DNA of 64,000 nucleotides from Streptomyces hyaluromycini. Lineage in GTDB: Bacteria; Actinomycetota; Actinomycetes; Streptomycetales; Streptomycetaceae. The position numbers and the translations under genes were made by a program. Numbering within the stretch: the stretch's first letter is position 1; each line of letters starts with the position of its first letter. Positions 1 through 8,597 of the stretch are shown one piece after another. The DNA is taken from positions 1 through 64,000 of the forward strand of contig NZ_BCFL01000016.1 in the NCBI RefSeq assembly GCF_002217755.1, given 5' to 3'. The notes below the pieces were generated by a model, which was not told the origin of the DNA, did no database searches, and worked only from the letters and a program-made list of their open reading frames with translations.

Positions 1-101
1 TTATCAGAAGTTCTGAGTCGGAATTTCCACCCGGTCCGGGGTACCTGGATCCAGCGCATGAAGCACTGGGGTTCCCGGCTGGGCGGAGCCGTAAACGTAC
101 T

Positions 102-141
102 GGAGCGGGGCGCCTCGATGCAAATCGAGGCGCCCCGCTCC
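102..141 (-). terminator. Hairpin terminator downstream of the RNase J gene
   Basis: Two perfectly complementary 18-base arms (102-119 and 124-141) flank a four-base loop GCAA. The hairpin begins 42 bases past the RNase J stop codon. No T-tract follows, as is usual for Streptomyces terminators. Bases 1-101 hold nothing else that I can identify. Confidence 0.8.
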
Positions 142-183
142 TGGTTCACGCGTACGAGGGGTCGTACGAACGCTGTACGCGCG

Positions 184-1869
184 TCAGACCTCCACGACCA
201 CCGGGAGAATCATCGGCCTGCGGCGATACCTGTCCGAGACCCACTTGCCGAGGGTGCGCCGGATGAGTTGCTGCAGCTGGTGGGGTTCGACGACGCCGTC
301 CTGGGCCGAGCGTTCCAGGACTTCCGAGATCTTCGGCATGACGTCGGCGAACGCCGAGTCGTCGATGCCGGAGCCGCGGGCCTGGACATGGGGACCACCC
401 GTGATCTTGCCGGTGGACGAGTCGACGACGACGAAGACCGAGATGATGCCCTCGTCGCCGAGGATCTTGCGGTCCTTGAGGGCCGGCTCCCCGACGTCGC
501 CGACGGAAAGGCCGTCGACGTACACGTAACCGGCCTGGACCTTGCCGGAGATCTTGGCCTTGCCCCCGACGAGGTCGACGACGACGCCGTCCTCGGCGAT
601 GACGATGCGGTCGTGCGGGACGCCGGTGAGGGCGCCGAGCTCCGCGTTGGCGCGCAGGTGGCGCCATTCGCCGTGGACCGGCATCAGGTTCTTCGGCCGG
701 CAGATGTTGTAGAAGTACAGCAGCTCACCGGCGGAGGCATGGCCGGAGACGTGCACCTTGGCGTTGCCCTTGTGGACGACGTTGGCGCCCCAGCGGGTCA
801 GGCCGTTGATGACGCGGTAGACCGCGTTCTCGTTTCCGGGGATGAGTGACGAGGCCAGGATGACCGTGTCACCGTCGACGATGCGGATCTGGTGGTCGCG
901 GTTGGCCATCCGGGACAGGGCGGCCATCGGTTCGCCCTGGGAGCCCGTGCAGACCAGGACCACCTCGTGGTCGGGGAGGTCGTCGAGCGTCTTGACGTCG
1001 ACCACCAGGCCCGGCGGGACCTTCAGGTAGCCGAGGTCCCTGGCGATGCCCATGTTGCGGACCATGGAGCGGCCGACGAAGGCGACGCGGCGGCCGTACT
1101 CGTGGGCCGTGTCCAGAATCTGCTGGATGCGGTGGACATGGCTGGCGAAGCTCGCCACGATGATCCGCTTGCGCGCACCGGCGAAGACCTGGCGCAGGAC
1201 GCTGGAGATGTCCCGCTCGGGCGGGACGAATCCCGGGACCTCGGCGTTCGTCGAATCGGCGAGGAGCAGGTCGATGCCTTCCTCGCTCAGCCGTGCGAAC
1301 GCGTGTAGATCCGTCAGACGACCGTCCAGCGGAAGCTGGTCCATCTTGAAGTCGCCGGTGTGGACCACCATGCCGGCCGGGGTGCGGATGGCCACGGCCA
1401 GGGCGTCCGGGATGGAGTGGTTGACGGCGATGAACTCGCAGTCGAAGGGGCCGACGCGCTCGCGCCGTCCCTCCGCCACTTCCAGGGTGTAGGGGCGGAT
1501 GCGGTGCTCCTGGAGCTTGGCCTCGATGAGGGCGAGGGTCAGCTTGGAGCCGATGAGCGGGATGTCCGGCTTCTCGCGGAGGAGGAAGGGGACGCCGCCG
1601 ATGTGGTCTTCGTGGCCGTGGGTGAGGACGATGCCCTCGACGTCGTCGAGGCGGTCCCGGATGGATGAGAAGTCCGGCAGGATCAGGTCGATTCCGGGCT
1701 GCTCCTCCTCGGGGAAGAGCACTCCGCAGTCGACGATCAGCAGACGGCCGCCGTACTCGAAGACGGTCATGTTTCGGCCGATCTCGCCGAGCCCGCCCAG
1801 CGGGGTGACGCGCAGGGCGCCTTCGGGGAGCTTCGGCGGCGGGGCGAGTTCAGGATGCGGATGACTCAA
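184..1869 (-). CDS. rnj: Ribonuclease J (metallo-beta-lactamase/beta-CASP RNase)
   Basis: RNase J is a cytoplasmic exo/endoribonuclease for mRNA decay and rRNA maturation. The N-terminal metallo-beta-lactamase fold shows the zinc motif HGHEDHIGG, preceded by VTPLGGLGEIGRN, as in all RNase J proteins. The beta-CASP and C-terminal regions are complete, giving 561 residues, the usual size in actinomycetes. I chose a TTG start at 1869 because the first residues (MSHPHPEL) match the family start and a GAGGAG ribosome-binding site lies just upstream. Longer in-frame starts read through a hairpin leader. dapA lies upstream on the same strand, 163 bases away, so the two may be co-transcribed. The weak start codon and the leader hairpin hint at translational control, which is inference. 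Confidence 0.95.
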   Translation of the reverse strand: MSHPHPELAPPPKLPEGALRVTPLGGLGEIGRNMTVFEYGGRLLIVDCGVLFPEEEQPGIDLILPDFSSIRDRLDDVEGIVLTHGHEDHIGGVPFLLREKPDIPLIGSKLTLALIEAKLQEHRIRPYTLEVAEGRRERVGPFDCEFIAVNHSIPDALAVAIRTPAGMVVHTGDFKMDQLPLDGRLTDLHAFARLSEEGIDLLLADSTNAEVPGFVPPERDISSVLRQVFAGARKRIIVASFASHVHRIQQILDTAHEYGRRVAFVGRSMVRNMGIARDLGYLKVPPGLVVDVKTLDDLPDHEVVLVCTGSQGEPMAALSRMANRDHQIRIVDGDTVILASSLIPGNENAVYRVINGLTRWGANVVHKGNAKVHVSGHASAGELLYFYNICRPKNLMPVHGEWRHLRANAELGALTGVPHDRIVIAEDGVVVDLVGGKAKISGKVQAGYVYVDGLSVGDVGEPALKDRKILGDEGIISVFVVVDSSTGKITGGPHVQARGSGIDDSAFADVMPKISEVLERSAQDGVVEPHQLQQLIRRTLGKWVSDRYRRRPMILPVVVEV

Positions 1870-1883
1870 AAGACTCTCCTCAC

Positions 1884-1922
1884 CACGCACGCCACGTACC
1901 GGTCGGGCACGTGGCGTGCGTG
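1884..1922 (-). other. Hairpin in the dapA-rnj spacer, next to the rnj ribosome-binding site
   Basis: The arms 1884-1897 and 1909-1922 are 14-base perfect complements with an 11-base loop. On the minus strand the hairpin ends only a few bases before the GAGGAG of the RNase J gene. It could terminate dapA transcription or act as a leader structure for rnj; position alone does not decide. Confidence 0.6.
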
Positions 1923-2032
1923 ACGTTCGTGCATAAGCAGTTGTCGTTGTCCTTGCAGGGTGCGGGCACCGGTGGTCCCGCTTCTTCAGTTGTGAAGCGT
2001 TGCTGCGCGGACGGCCGCGCAGAAGTCTGTTG

Positions 2033-2932
2033 TCAGAGTTGTACCCCGCCGGCGGCAAGATCGATCTTGAGCTGGGCAATCTCCTCGGCCGAACATTCGA
2101 CCATGGGTGCGCGCAGGGGTCCTGCGGGCAGTCCCTGGAGGGCGAGCGCGGCCTTGGTGGTCATGACTCCCTGGGTGCGGAACATGCCGGTGTAGACCGG
2201 GAGCAGCTTCTGGTGGATCTCGGTGGCCTTGACGACGTCACCCGAGGTGTACGCGTCGACGAGGGCCCGCAGGTCGGGGGTGACCAGGTGGCCGACGACC
2301 GAGACGAAGCCGACCGCGCCCACGGAGAGCAGCGGCAGGTTCAGCATGTCGTCGCCGGAGTACCAGGCGAGGCCGGACTGTGCGATGGCCCAGCTCGCGC
2401 GGCCGAGGTCGCCCTTGGCGTCCTTGTTGGCGACGATCCTCGGGTGCTCGGCGAGGCGGACGAACGTCTCGGTGCTGATCGGGACGCCGCTGCGGCCGGG
2501 GATGTCGTAGAGGATGACGGGCAGCCCGGTGGCGTCGGCGACGGCCGTGAAGTGCCGGTACAGGCCCTCCTGCGGGGGCTTGTTGTAGTACGGCGTGACG
2601 ACCAGCAGGCCGTGTGCGCCGTCGCGCTCTGCCTGGCGGGCCAGCTCGGTGCTGTGGTGGGTGTCGTTGGTGCCGACTCCGGCCACGACATGGGCGCGGT
2701 CGCCGACCGCCTCCAGTACGGCTCGTACCAGGTCCGATTTCTCCGCGTCGCTGGTGGTGGGGGACTCGCCGGTGGTCCCGTTGATGATCAGGCCGTCGTT
2801 GCCTGCGTCCACCAGGTGGGTGGCGAGCCGCTGTGCGCCGTCGAGGTCGAGCGCGCCGTCCGCCGTGAAGGGCGTGACCATGGCGGTGAGGACCCGCCCG
2901 AAGGGGGTCTGCGGAGTGGAGGTCGGAGCCAT
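2033..2932 (-). CDS. dapA: 4-hydroxy-tetrahydrodipicolinate synthase
   Basis: DapA condenses pyruvate with aspartate semialdehyde, the first step committed to diaminopimelate and lysine, in the cytoplasm. The 299-residue protein has the family length and the hallmarks of the NAL/DapA TIM barrel: GTTGESPT, where the first Thr pair binds substrate; YYNKPPQEG, with the proton-relay Tyr; and VILYDIPGR, followed by ANKDAKGD with the Schiff-base Lys. The ATG at 2932 gives the typical start. I see no clear ribosome-binding site before it; a TAGCGT hexamer 7 bases upstream could be a -10 element of a leaderless transcript, which is tentative. dapB lies about 3.5 kb away in the same region, although a second dapA copy elsewhere is common in Streptomyces. 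Confidence 0.93.
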   Translation of the reverse strand: MAPTSTPQTPFGRVLTAMVTPFTADGALDLDGAQRLATHLVDAGNDGLIINGTTGESPTTSDAEKSDLVRAVLEAVGDRAHVVAGVGTNDTHHSTELARQAERDGAHGLLVVTPYYNKPPQEGLYRHFTAVADATGLPVILYDIPGRSGVPISTETFVRLAEHPRIVANKDAKGDLGRASWAIAQSGLAWYSGDDMLNLPLLSVGAVGFVSVVGHLVTPDLRALVDAYTSGDVVKATEIHQKLLPVYTGMFRTQGVMTTKAALALQGLPAGPLRAPMVECSAEEIAQLKIDLAAGGVQL

Positions 2933-3005
2933 GGGTTACACGCTACTCGGTGCTCACGGCACGGTCTGCCCTTGGGGTGCGGGGAAAGTCCGGACAAATG
3001 CGGAG

Positions 3006-3043
3006 CCCGGCACTGCCTGCTCGGGGGTTCAAGCAGTGCCGGG
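3006..3043 (-). terminator. Hairpin between thyX and dapA
   Basis: The arms CCCGGCACTGC (3006-3016) and its complement (3033-3043) form a perfect 11-base stem. It lies about 120 bases downstream of the thyX stop and about 70 bases upstream of dapA, so it most likely ends the thyX transcript. I see no gene in the rest of 2933-3161. Confidence 0.6.
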
Positions 3044-3161
3044 TCCGTTTGATCAGGCTAGATGAACTTCGCTAAATGCCGCAATACGGACACTTCTCGA
3101 GGCTGACCCGTACATCTGTGCCGAGCACGACAAGAAGCGCGATCGACGGGCCTCGTCCGGG

Positions 3162-4811
3162 CTACGGCGCGACCCGGCCGTTGGCGTTGAAGGCCGCGTG
3201 GGTGAGCGGCATGAGCCTGGCCCACTCCGCCTCCATCTTCTCGCCGACCATCTCGATCTCCCGCTGCGGGAAGGACGGCACCTTGGCCAGCTCGTGCTGG
3301 GTACGCAGCCCGAGGAAGTGCATCAGCGAGCGGGCGTTGCAGGTGGCGTACATCGAGGAGAAGAGACCGACGGGCAGCACCGCACGGGCGACCTCGCGGG
3401 CGACACCGGCGGCGAGCATCTCCTGGTAGCGCTCGTACGCCTGGATGTACGACTCCTGCATCGAGCGTTCCACGATCTCCTGCTGGGCCTCGGTGCCCGG
3501 CACGAACTCGTACTTGCCCGGACGCCCCTGCTGCACCAGCTTGCGGTCCTCGCCGGGGACGTAGAAGACCGGCTGGAGTTCCCGGTAGCGGCCCGACTCC
3601 TCGTTGTACGAGTTGTGGACGACAAAGCCGTTCGCGAGGAAGTTGTGCCAGGGGCCTTCCACGGAGAGGTCGTAGGTCATCTCCTCGCCGTCCGCCTCGA
3701 TGGCGACGACCTGGTCCGGCACCGCTTTGGCGATCTCGCCGCCGCGCTGGGCCAGCGCCTGCTCCCCCGCGCTCTTGGTCGCATGGCACGGCTCGCAGGC
3801 CGGAGCGAGGTTCTTCTCGTCGAGGGCCTGGAGCAGGTCACCGGCCACCGGGACGACGTGGTCCAGGGCGAGCTGCTCCCGCGGGAAGTCCTGACCGCAC
3901 AGGTGGCAGGTGTCGGTCTCCTTGATGAGCCGCTCGCGCTGCATCGAGGTCCATACGCCGATGCCGCGGCGCAGGCTCGGCGGGACCAGCCCCTGCGACG
4001 GGCGCGGCGCCGTACCGGCGACCAGGACGGCATCCCCGACGGTGAGCTCTCCCGCCTTGCACCAGCCCTCGGGGGTGAAGAGTGCGTGGTCGACCGTGCA
4101 GCGGAGGGTCTTGCCCGAGGCGGTGGTGATCTTGACGAGCGGCTTCACGCCCGACTCGATCACATCGACGATCCTCGCCCGCTGGGCGAGCAGGGTTTCC
4201 TCGTCGTAGCAGCGCACATGGTTACGGCGGACCGATTCGAGCTTGCGGATGCGGGTGCTGGGGTGCAGCTCCCGGAACTCCGCGACGGCGGACTCGGCCG
4301 CCTCGCGGTTCTCGTACAGGCCGAGGTAGTGGTCGGTGTCACCGCGCCGCACCTGGGCCATCCACTTGCCCGCCCGGCTGTGCCACGTCACGCCCCCGGC
4401 CGAGTGCGGCAGACGGTCCTCGACGCCGAGGTGCCAGAGCTCGTACAGCTCGGCGATGGTGCGTCGGCGCAGGTGACCGGCCTCGCTCTCCAGGGTGATC
4501 TCCGTGTCCCCGGCGATGCACCATCCCACCCGGTGCCGCATGAACTCGCGGAAGACGAAGATCGGTGCGCTGATGAAGAAGGTCATCGAGTTGTGCTCGA
4601 AGGGGCTGCCGTGCCGGTCCCGCATCAGGTAGTTGATGAGGCCCTTGGAGCGCTCCGGGTCCTTCGTCAGCTCTTCCAGAGACTGCTCGCCGGCGGTGGA
4701 GACGCGTGCGGCCCACAGCACGTCGGAGTCGGCCGCGCTGTGCTTGACCAGGTCGACGGTGACATCGCTCCGGAAGCTGGGCTTGAGGTCGTCGGCGGGG
4801 GTGTCGGTCAC
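3162..4811 (-). CDS. thyX: Flavin-dependent thymidylate synthase ThyX, split by an intein
   Basis: ThyX methylates dUMP to dTMP using methylene-tetrahydrofolate, NADPH and FAD. The 549-residue precursor starts at a GTG (4811) with GGAAGGA upstream and MTDTPADDL as first residues. Residues 1-97 and 401-549 are the host protein, joining to 246 residues, the normal ThyX length. Residues 98-400 are an intein, described in its own entry. It is inserted inside the ThyX signature: the host sequence reads RHRVGW before and SYNEESGRY after, so splicing restores the flavin/dUMP-binding RHR-x-x-x-S loop. Without splicing the enzyme should be inactive. I see no thyA in the window. The gene is monocistronic, with a hairpin downstream. 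Confidence 0.95.
   Translation of the reverse strand: MTDTPADDLKPSFRSDVTVDLVKHSAADSDVLWAARVSTAGEQSLEELTKDPERSKGLINYLMRDRHGSPFEHNSMTFFISAPIFVFREFMRHRVGWCIAGDTEITLESEAGHLRRRTIAELYELWHLGVEDRLPHSAGGVTWHSRAGKWMAQVRRGDTDHYLGLYENREAAESAVAEFRELHPSTRIRKLESVRRNHVRCYDEETLLAQRARIVDVIESGVKPLVKITTASGKTLRCTVDHALFTPEGWCKAGELTVGDAVLVAGTAPRPSQGLVPPSLRRGIGVWTSMQRERLIKETDTCHLCGQDFPREQLALDHVVPVAGDLLQALDEKNLAPACEPCHATKSAGEQALAQRGGEIAKAVPDQVVAIEADGEEMTYDLSVEGPWHNFLANGFVVHNSYNEESGRYRELQPVFYVPGEDRKLVQQGRPGKYEFVPGTEAQQEIVERSMQESYIQAYERYQEMLAAGVAREVARAVLPVGLFSSMYATCNARSLMHFLGLRTQHELAKVPSFPQREIEMVGEKMEAEWARLMPLTHAAFNANGRVAP
3612..4520 (-). other. ThyX intein with AP2-like and HNH endonuclease domains
   Basis: This 303-residue in-frame insertion starts with Cys (CIAGDTEITLE, block A, precursor residue 98). 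It has a block B-like stretch SGKTLRCTVDHALFT (232-246), ends with a C-terminal splicing block ending VVHN (400), and is followed by Ser as the +1 nucleophile. Between block B and the C-terminal blocks lies an HNH nuclease with Cys302/Cys305, LDHVVP (316-321), Asn334 and Cys339/Cys342-His343; the paired cysteines probably bind zinc. A second insertion between blocks A and B (about residues 138-184) reads GVTWHSRAGKWMAQVRRG then HYLGLYENREAAESA, which matches the three-strand-plus-helix pattern of AP2 DNA-binding domains. All expected splicing residues are present, so it should be active. Confidence 0.93.
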
Positions 4812-4861
4812 GGCTCGGAGGGTCCTTCCATCACTTCTCTCGGGCGGCGCCCACTCTACGG

Positions 4862-4894
4862 CCCGGCACCGACAACGGGGCGTTCGGTGCCGGG
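4862..4894 (-). other. Hairpin in the thyX leader / divergent promoter region
   Basis: Perfect 11-base arms (4862-4872 and 4884-4894) lie 51 bases upstream of the thyX start codon, in the 201-base region separating thyX from the divergent small membrane-protein gene. It could be an operator palindrome or an RNA hairpin in the thyX leader. I cannot choose between these from sequence. Confidence 0.45.
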
Positions 4895-5012
4895 GCGCGA
4901 CATACACCGGCGAATTTCTGTGAATTCGGTGAAACCGGGCACCTTTGGGGTCACTCGCCCGTCTGTGTAGATGACAGACAGTCGTTCGATCCCGAGAGGG
5001 GATGCACCGCCC

Positions 5013-5249
5013 ATGTTCGGTCGGCGCGAACCAGTCCCGTTCGCCTTCCTCGCCGAAGCCGACAGGTTCCGCAGCAATGTCGCTCCCCCGCCCCGCCAGC
5101 GGTCGTCCGGGAGTCAGATAGCCGGGCGGTGGCTGCTCGGGCTCACCATCGTGGCCGGGCTCGTGGGCTCGCTGGTGCTCGGTATGCCGGCGCTGTCCAC
5201 GCCGTCCGACACCGGGACCCAGCAGTCGCAGGCCTCCCAGGGGCGCTGA
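5013..5249 (+). CDS. Small single-span membrane protein, unknown function
   Basis: The product is 78 residues. It begins MFGRREPVPFAFLAEADRF and has one hydrophobic segment of about 20 residues (WLLGLTIVAGLVGSLVLGM) in the second half, followed by a short polar tail rich in Ser, Thr and Gln. I chose the ATG at 5013 because GAGAGGGG precedes it at a workable distance. An ATG at 4971 in the same frame would add 14 residues with no visible ribosome-binding site. It is divergent from thyX and 91 bases before another membrane-protein gene on the same strand. I do not know a function for this family. Confidence 0.6.
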   Translation: MFGRREPVPFAFLAEADRFRSNVAPPPRQRSSGSQIAGRWLLGLTIVAGLVGSLVLGMPALSTPSDTGTQQSQASQGR

Positions 5250-5340
5250 ACTCTTCCGGACCCCCGTGAGTGGTGGGCGGGGACACGGGCGGATAGCCTC
5301 ACCGGGCACAGCCCACGCATGGATTGAGTGAGGACCAGCC

Positions 5341-5895
5341 GTGCCCCTGCCCTTCCTGACGGCCGACCGCCCCTATGACGCGGCACTCGACAACGCCCTG
5401 CCGTACGACGACCGGGACCGCTGGCGCCGCCCCTACCGGCCCGGGCCGTGGCGGGTCGGCGGGGCCGCCCTGTGGCTGCTGCTCGCCTCGTTCGTGCTGT
5501 TCGCGGCGGTCGCCCTGGCCCTGACCGGCTCGCTGTCCTCCGCCGGGGCGGTCCTCGGCATCGCCCTGCTGATCATCGCCGCCGCGCTGCGGATACTGCG
5601 CATGGGCGTGTGGGTGAGCGCGCACGGAGTGCGCCAGGTGGGTCTGCTGTACACCCGGACGGTGCCCTGGAAGCGGGTGGTCTCGGTGCGTACGGCGCAG
5701 CAGCCGGTGCGCTGGCTCGGTCTGCCGCGGACCGTGCAGGGGCAGGCGCTGACCCTCGTGCGCAAGGACCGGTCGCAGGAGGACACCGGCCCGCTGCTGA
5801 CCACACACGGGATGGACTTCGTGGGCCGGATGTCGGCCTTCGACCGGGCGGCGGACGCGGTGGAGGCGTGGGCGGCCGAGTACCGGCGCCGGTAG
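5341..5895 (+). CDS. Two-span membrane protein with a C-terminal PH-like domain
   Basis: The 184-residue protein starts at GTG 5341. Two transmembrane helices (about residues 38-58 and 62-82) come first. They are followed by a cytoplasmic bacterial PH-like domain, with the pattern GVWVSAHGVRQVGLLYTRTVPWKRVVSVRT and a C-terminal helix rich in Ala and Trp. This layout is common in actinomycete membrane proteins of the bPH type, whose role is unknown. It faces the next gene tail to tail with a shared terminator between them. Confidence 0.75.
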   Translation: MPLPFLTADRPYDAALDNALPYDDRDRWRRPYRPGPWRVGGAALWLLLASFVLFAAVALALTGSLSSAGAVLGIALLIIAAALRILRMGVWVSAHGVRQVGLLYTRTVPWKRVVSVRTAQQPVRWLGLPRTVQGQALTLVRKDRSQEDTGPLLTTHGMDFVGRMSAFDRAADAVEAWAAEYRRR

Positions 5896-5906
5896 GAGTA
5901 CATGCG

Positions 5907-5947
5907 CGAAGGGGGCCGGTCCGCAGTGCGCGGGTCGGCCCCCTTCG
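5907..5947. terminator. Bidirectional hairpin terminator
   Basis: CGAAGGGGGCCG (5907-5918) pairs with CGGCCCCCTTCG (5936-5947). It sits between the converging PH-like gene and the 150-residue membrane-protein gene, and can serve both strands. Confidence 0.75.
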
Positions 5948-5962
5948 TCGTACGACGGCTGC

Positions 5963-6415
5963 TCAGGCCTCGACCGGCTTGCCGTCGTGCAGGGCGATGG
6001 CGCGCTGCATCGCCTTGCGGGCGCGCGGGGTGTCCCGGGCGTCGTGGTAGGCGACGGCGAGGCGGAACCAGCTGCGCCAGTCCTCGGGCGCGGCCTCGGT
6101 CTCGGCCTTGCGCTTGGCGAAGACCTCGTCGGCCGAGTCCCGGTCGATCCGGCCGCCGGGCGTGCGCCTCAGCTCGTCCACGGGCAGGCCGCCCTCGGCG
6201 TCGAGTTCGGCGGAGAGGGCGTTGGCCCTGCGGACGAACTGGGTGTTCTTCCACAGGAACCACAGGCCGATCACCGGCAGGATCAGCACCGCCACCCCGA
6301 AGGTGACGGTGAGGACCGTGCCGGTCTGGATGAGCATCACGCCCCGGCTGCCGACCAGGACGAAGTAGAAGAGCAGGACGGCGGCCGTGAGGGCGTAGGA
6401 GAGCTTCGCGCGCAT
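5963..6415 (-). CDS. Membrane protein with TPR-like tail, unknown function
   Basis: The product is 150 residues. Two hydrophobic helices (about 9-30 and 33-56) come first, with a charged region after them. The C-terminal part, AWRSWFRLAVAYHDA-like and ending ARKAMQRAIALHDGK, has the helical spacing of one or two tetratricopeptide repeats, suggesting protein contacts on the inner face of the membrane. It lies 20 bases downstream of dapB on the same strand and is probably co-transcribed with it. The family is conserved next to dapB in Streptomyces, but I know of no assigned function. Confidence 0.75.
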   Translation of the reverse strand: MRAKLSYALTAAVLLFYFVLVGSRGVMLIQTGTVLTVTFGVAVLILPVIGLWFLWKNTQFVRRANALSAELDAEGGLPVDELRRTPGGRIDRDSADEVFAKRKAETEAAPEDWRSWFRLAVAYHDARDTPRARKAMQRAIALHDGKPVEA

Positions 6416-6435
6416 GAGCAGGGGCCTTCCGGGGC

Positions 6436-7203
<768 letters not shown>

Positions 7204-7217
7204 TTACCGGTGGTGTG

Positions 7218-8597
7218 TCAGGCGACGGCGTCGTGCAGGCGGGCGGCCTGTTTGTCCTTGAGCGGGCCGATGACCGACAGCGACGGGCGCTGTCCCAGGA
7301 TGTCGCGGGCGACCGAGCGGACCTCGTCCGGGGTCACCGCCGCTATCCGGGCCAGCATGTCGTCGACGGACATCTGCTCGCCCCAGCACAGTTCGCTCTT
7401 GCCGATACGGTTCATCAGCGCACCGGTGTCCTCCAGGCCGAGGACCGTGGAACCCTGGAGCTGGCCGACGGCACGGCCGATCTCGTCGTCCGGCAGGCCG
7501 TACTCGGCGACCTGGTCGAGCTCGTCCCGGCAGATCTTGAGCACGTCGTGCACCTGCGAGGGCCGGCAGCCGGCGTAGACGCCGAACAGGCCGCAGTCGG
7601 CGAAGCCCGAGGTGTAGGAGTACACGCTGTAGGCAAGGCCGCGCTTCTCGCGGACCTCCTGGAAGAGCCGGGAGGACATGCCGCCGCCGAGGGCGGTGTT
7701 GAGCACACCGAGGGCCCAGCGGCGGTCGTCGGTGCGGGCGAGGCCGGGCATGCCGAGGACGACGTGCGCCTGTTCGGTCTTGCGGCCGAGGAGCTCGACG
7801 CGGCCCGCGGTGCGGATCGTACGGCTGCCGTCGCGCGGGGCGATGGGGGACGCCTCGGCGTTCTTGAAGGCGCCGGCCTTCTCGAAGGCCGCGCGGACCT
7901 GGCGTACGACCTTGTTGTGGTCGATGTTGCCGGCGGCCGCGACCACCAGGTGGGTGGGGTCGTAGTGCTTCTTGTAGAAGCGGCGGATGCGGTCAGCGGT
8001 GAGGGCGTTGACCGTGTCGACGGTGCCGAGGACCGGGCGGCCGAGGGCGTTGTCGCCGAACATGGTGTGCGCGAACAGGTCGTGCACACAGTCGCCGGGG
8101 TCGTCCTCGGTCATGGCGATCTCTTCGAGGATCGCGCCCCGCTCGACGTTGACGTCGTCCTCAAGGATGAGCGAGCCGGTCAGCATGTCGCAGACGACAT
8201 CGATGGCGAGCGGCAGGTCGGTGTCGAGCACGCGTGCGTAGTAGCACGTGTACTCCTTCGCCGTGAACGCGTTCATCTCGCCGCCGACCGCGTCGATGGC
8301 GGAGGAGATGTCCAGCGCGGAGCGGCGCGTGGTGCCCTTGAAGAGCAGGTGCTCCAGGTAGTGCGTGGCGCCGTTCAGGGTCGGGGTCTCGTCGCGGGAG
8401 CCGACGTGGGCCCAGATGCCGAAGGTCGCGGAGCGGACCGAGGGCAGGGTCTCGGTGACGATGCGCAAGCCGCCCGGGAGGGTGGTCTTGCGGACCGTGC
8501 CGATGCCGTTCTCGCCCTTGATCAGGGTTTGGGTACGGGCGACGGCCCGCGCCTCCGGAGAGGTGCGGGCCGTCGTCGTGGAGCTGCTCGACGTCAC
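7218..8597 (-). CDS. M16 family zinc metallopeptidase (processing-peptidase-like)
   Basis: This is a 459-residue M16 peptidase of the pitrilysin/mitochondrial processing peptidase type. The inverted zinc motif HYLEH is present near residue 82 ([14 protein letters not shown]), and a downstream Glu in the [11 protein letters not shown] region supplies the third ligand. The C-terminal half has the inactive M16 repeat, with [21 protein letters not shown]. There is no signal peptide, so it probably acts in the cytoplasm on small polypeptides. The GTG start overlaps the pnp stop codon by four bases (GTGA), so the two genes are translationally coupled. Its substrate is unknown. Confidence 0.9.
   Translation of the reverse strand: MTSSSSTTTARTSPEARAVARTQTLIKGENGIGTVRKTTLPGGLRIVTETLPSVRSATFGIWAHVGSRDETPTLNGATHYLEHLLFKGTTRRSALDISSAIDAVGGEMNAFTAKEYTCYYARVLDTDLPLAIDVVCDMLTGSLILEDDVNVERGAILEEIAMTEDDPGDCVHDLFAHTMFGDNALGRPVLGTVDTVNALTADRIRRFYKKHYDPTHLVVAAAGNIDHNKVVRQVRAAFEKAGAFKNAEASPIAPRDGSRTIRTAGRVELLGRKTEQAHVVLGMPGLARTDDRRWALGVLNTALGGGMSSRLFQEVREKRGLAYSVYSYTSGFADCGLFGVYAGCRPSQVHDVLKICRDELDQVAEYGLPDDEIGRAVGQLQGSTVLGLEDTGALMNRIGKSELCWGEQMSVDDMLARIAAVTPDEVRSVARDILGQRPSLSVIGPLKDKQAARLHDAVA

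Noticed and set aside
58..849. Long open frames opposite RNase J and many other genes (for example 2000-3052, 7215-8861, 8783-10822, 23763-26948, 58408-61314)
   Set aside because: In high-GC DNA the antisense and +1 frames of real genes stay open by chance. These translations are low complexity in Ala/Arg/Gly/Asp/Val, lack family motifs, and lie over well-recognised genes.
3044..3161. Possible small gene or RNA between thyX and its hairpin
   Set aside because: No start/ribosome-binding site pair, no conserved peptide and no recognisable RNA fold.
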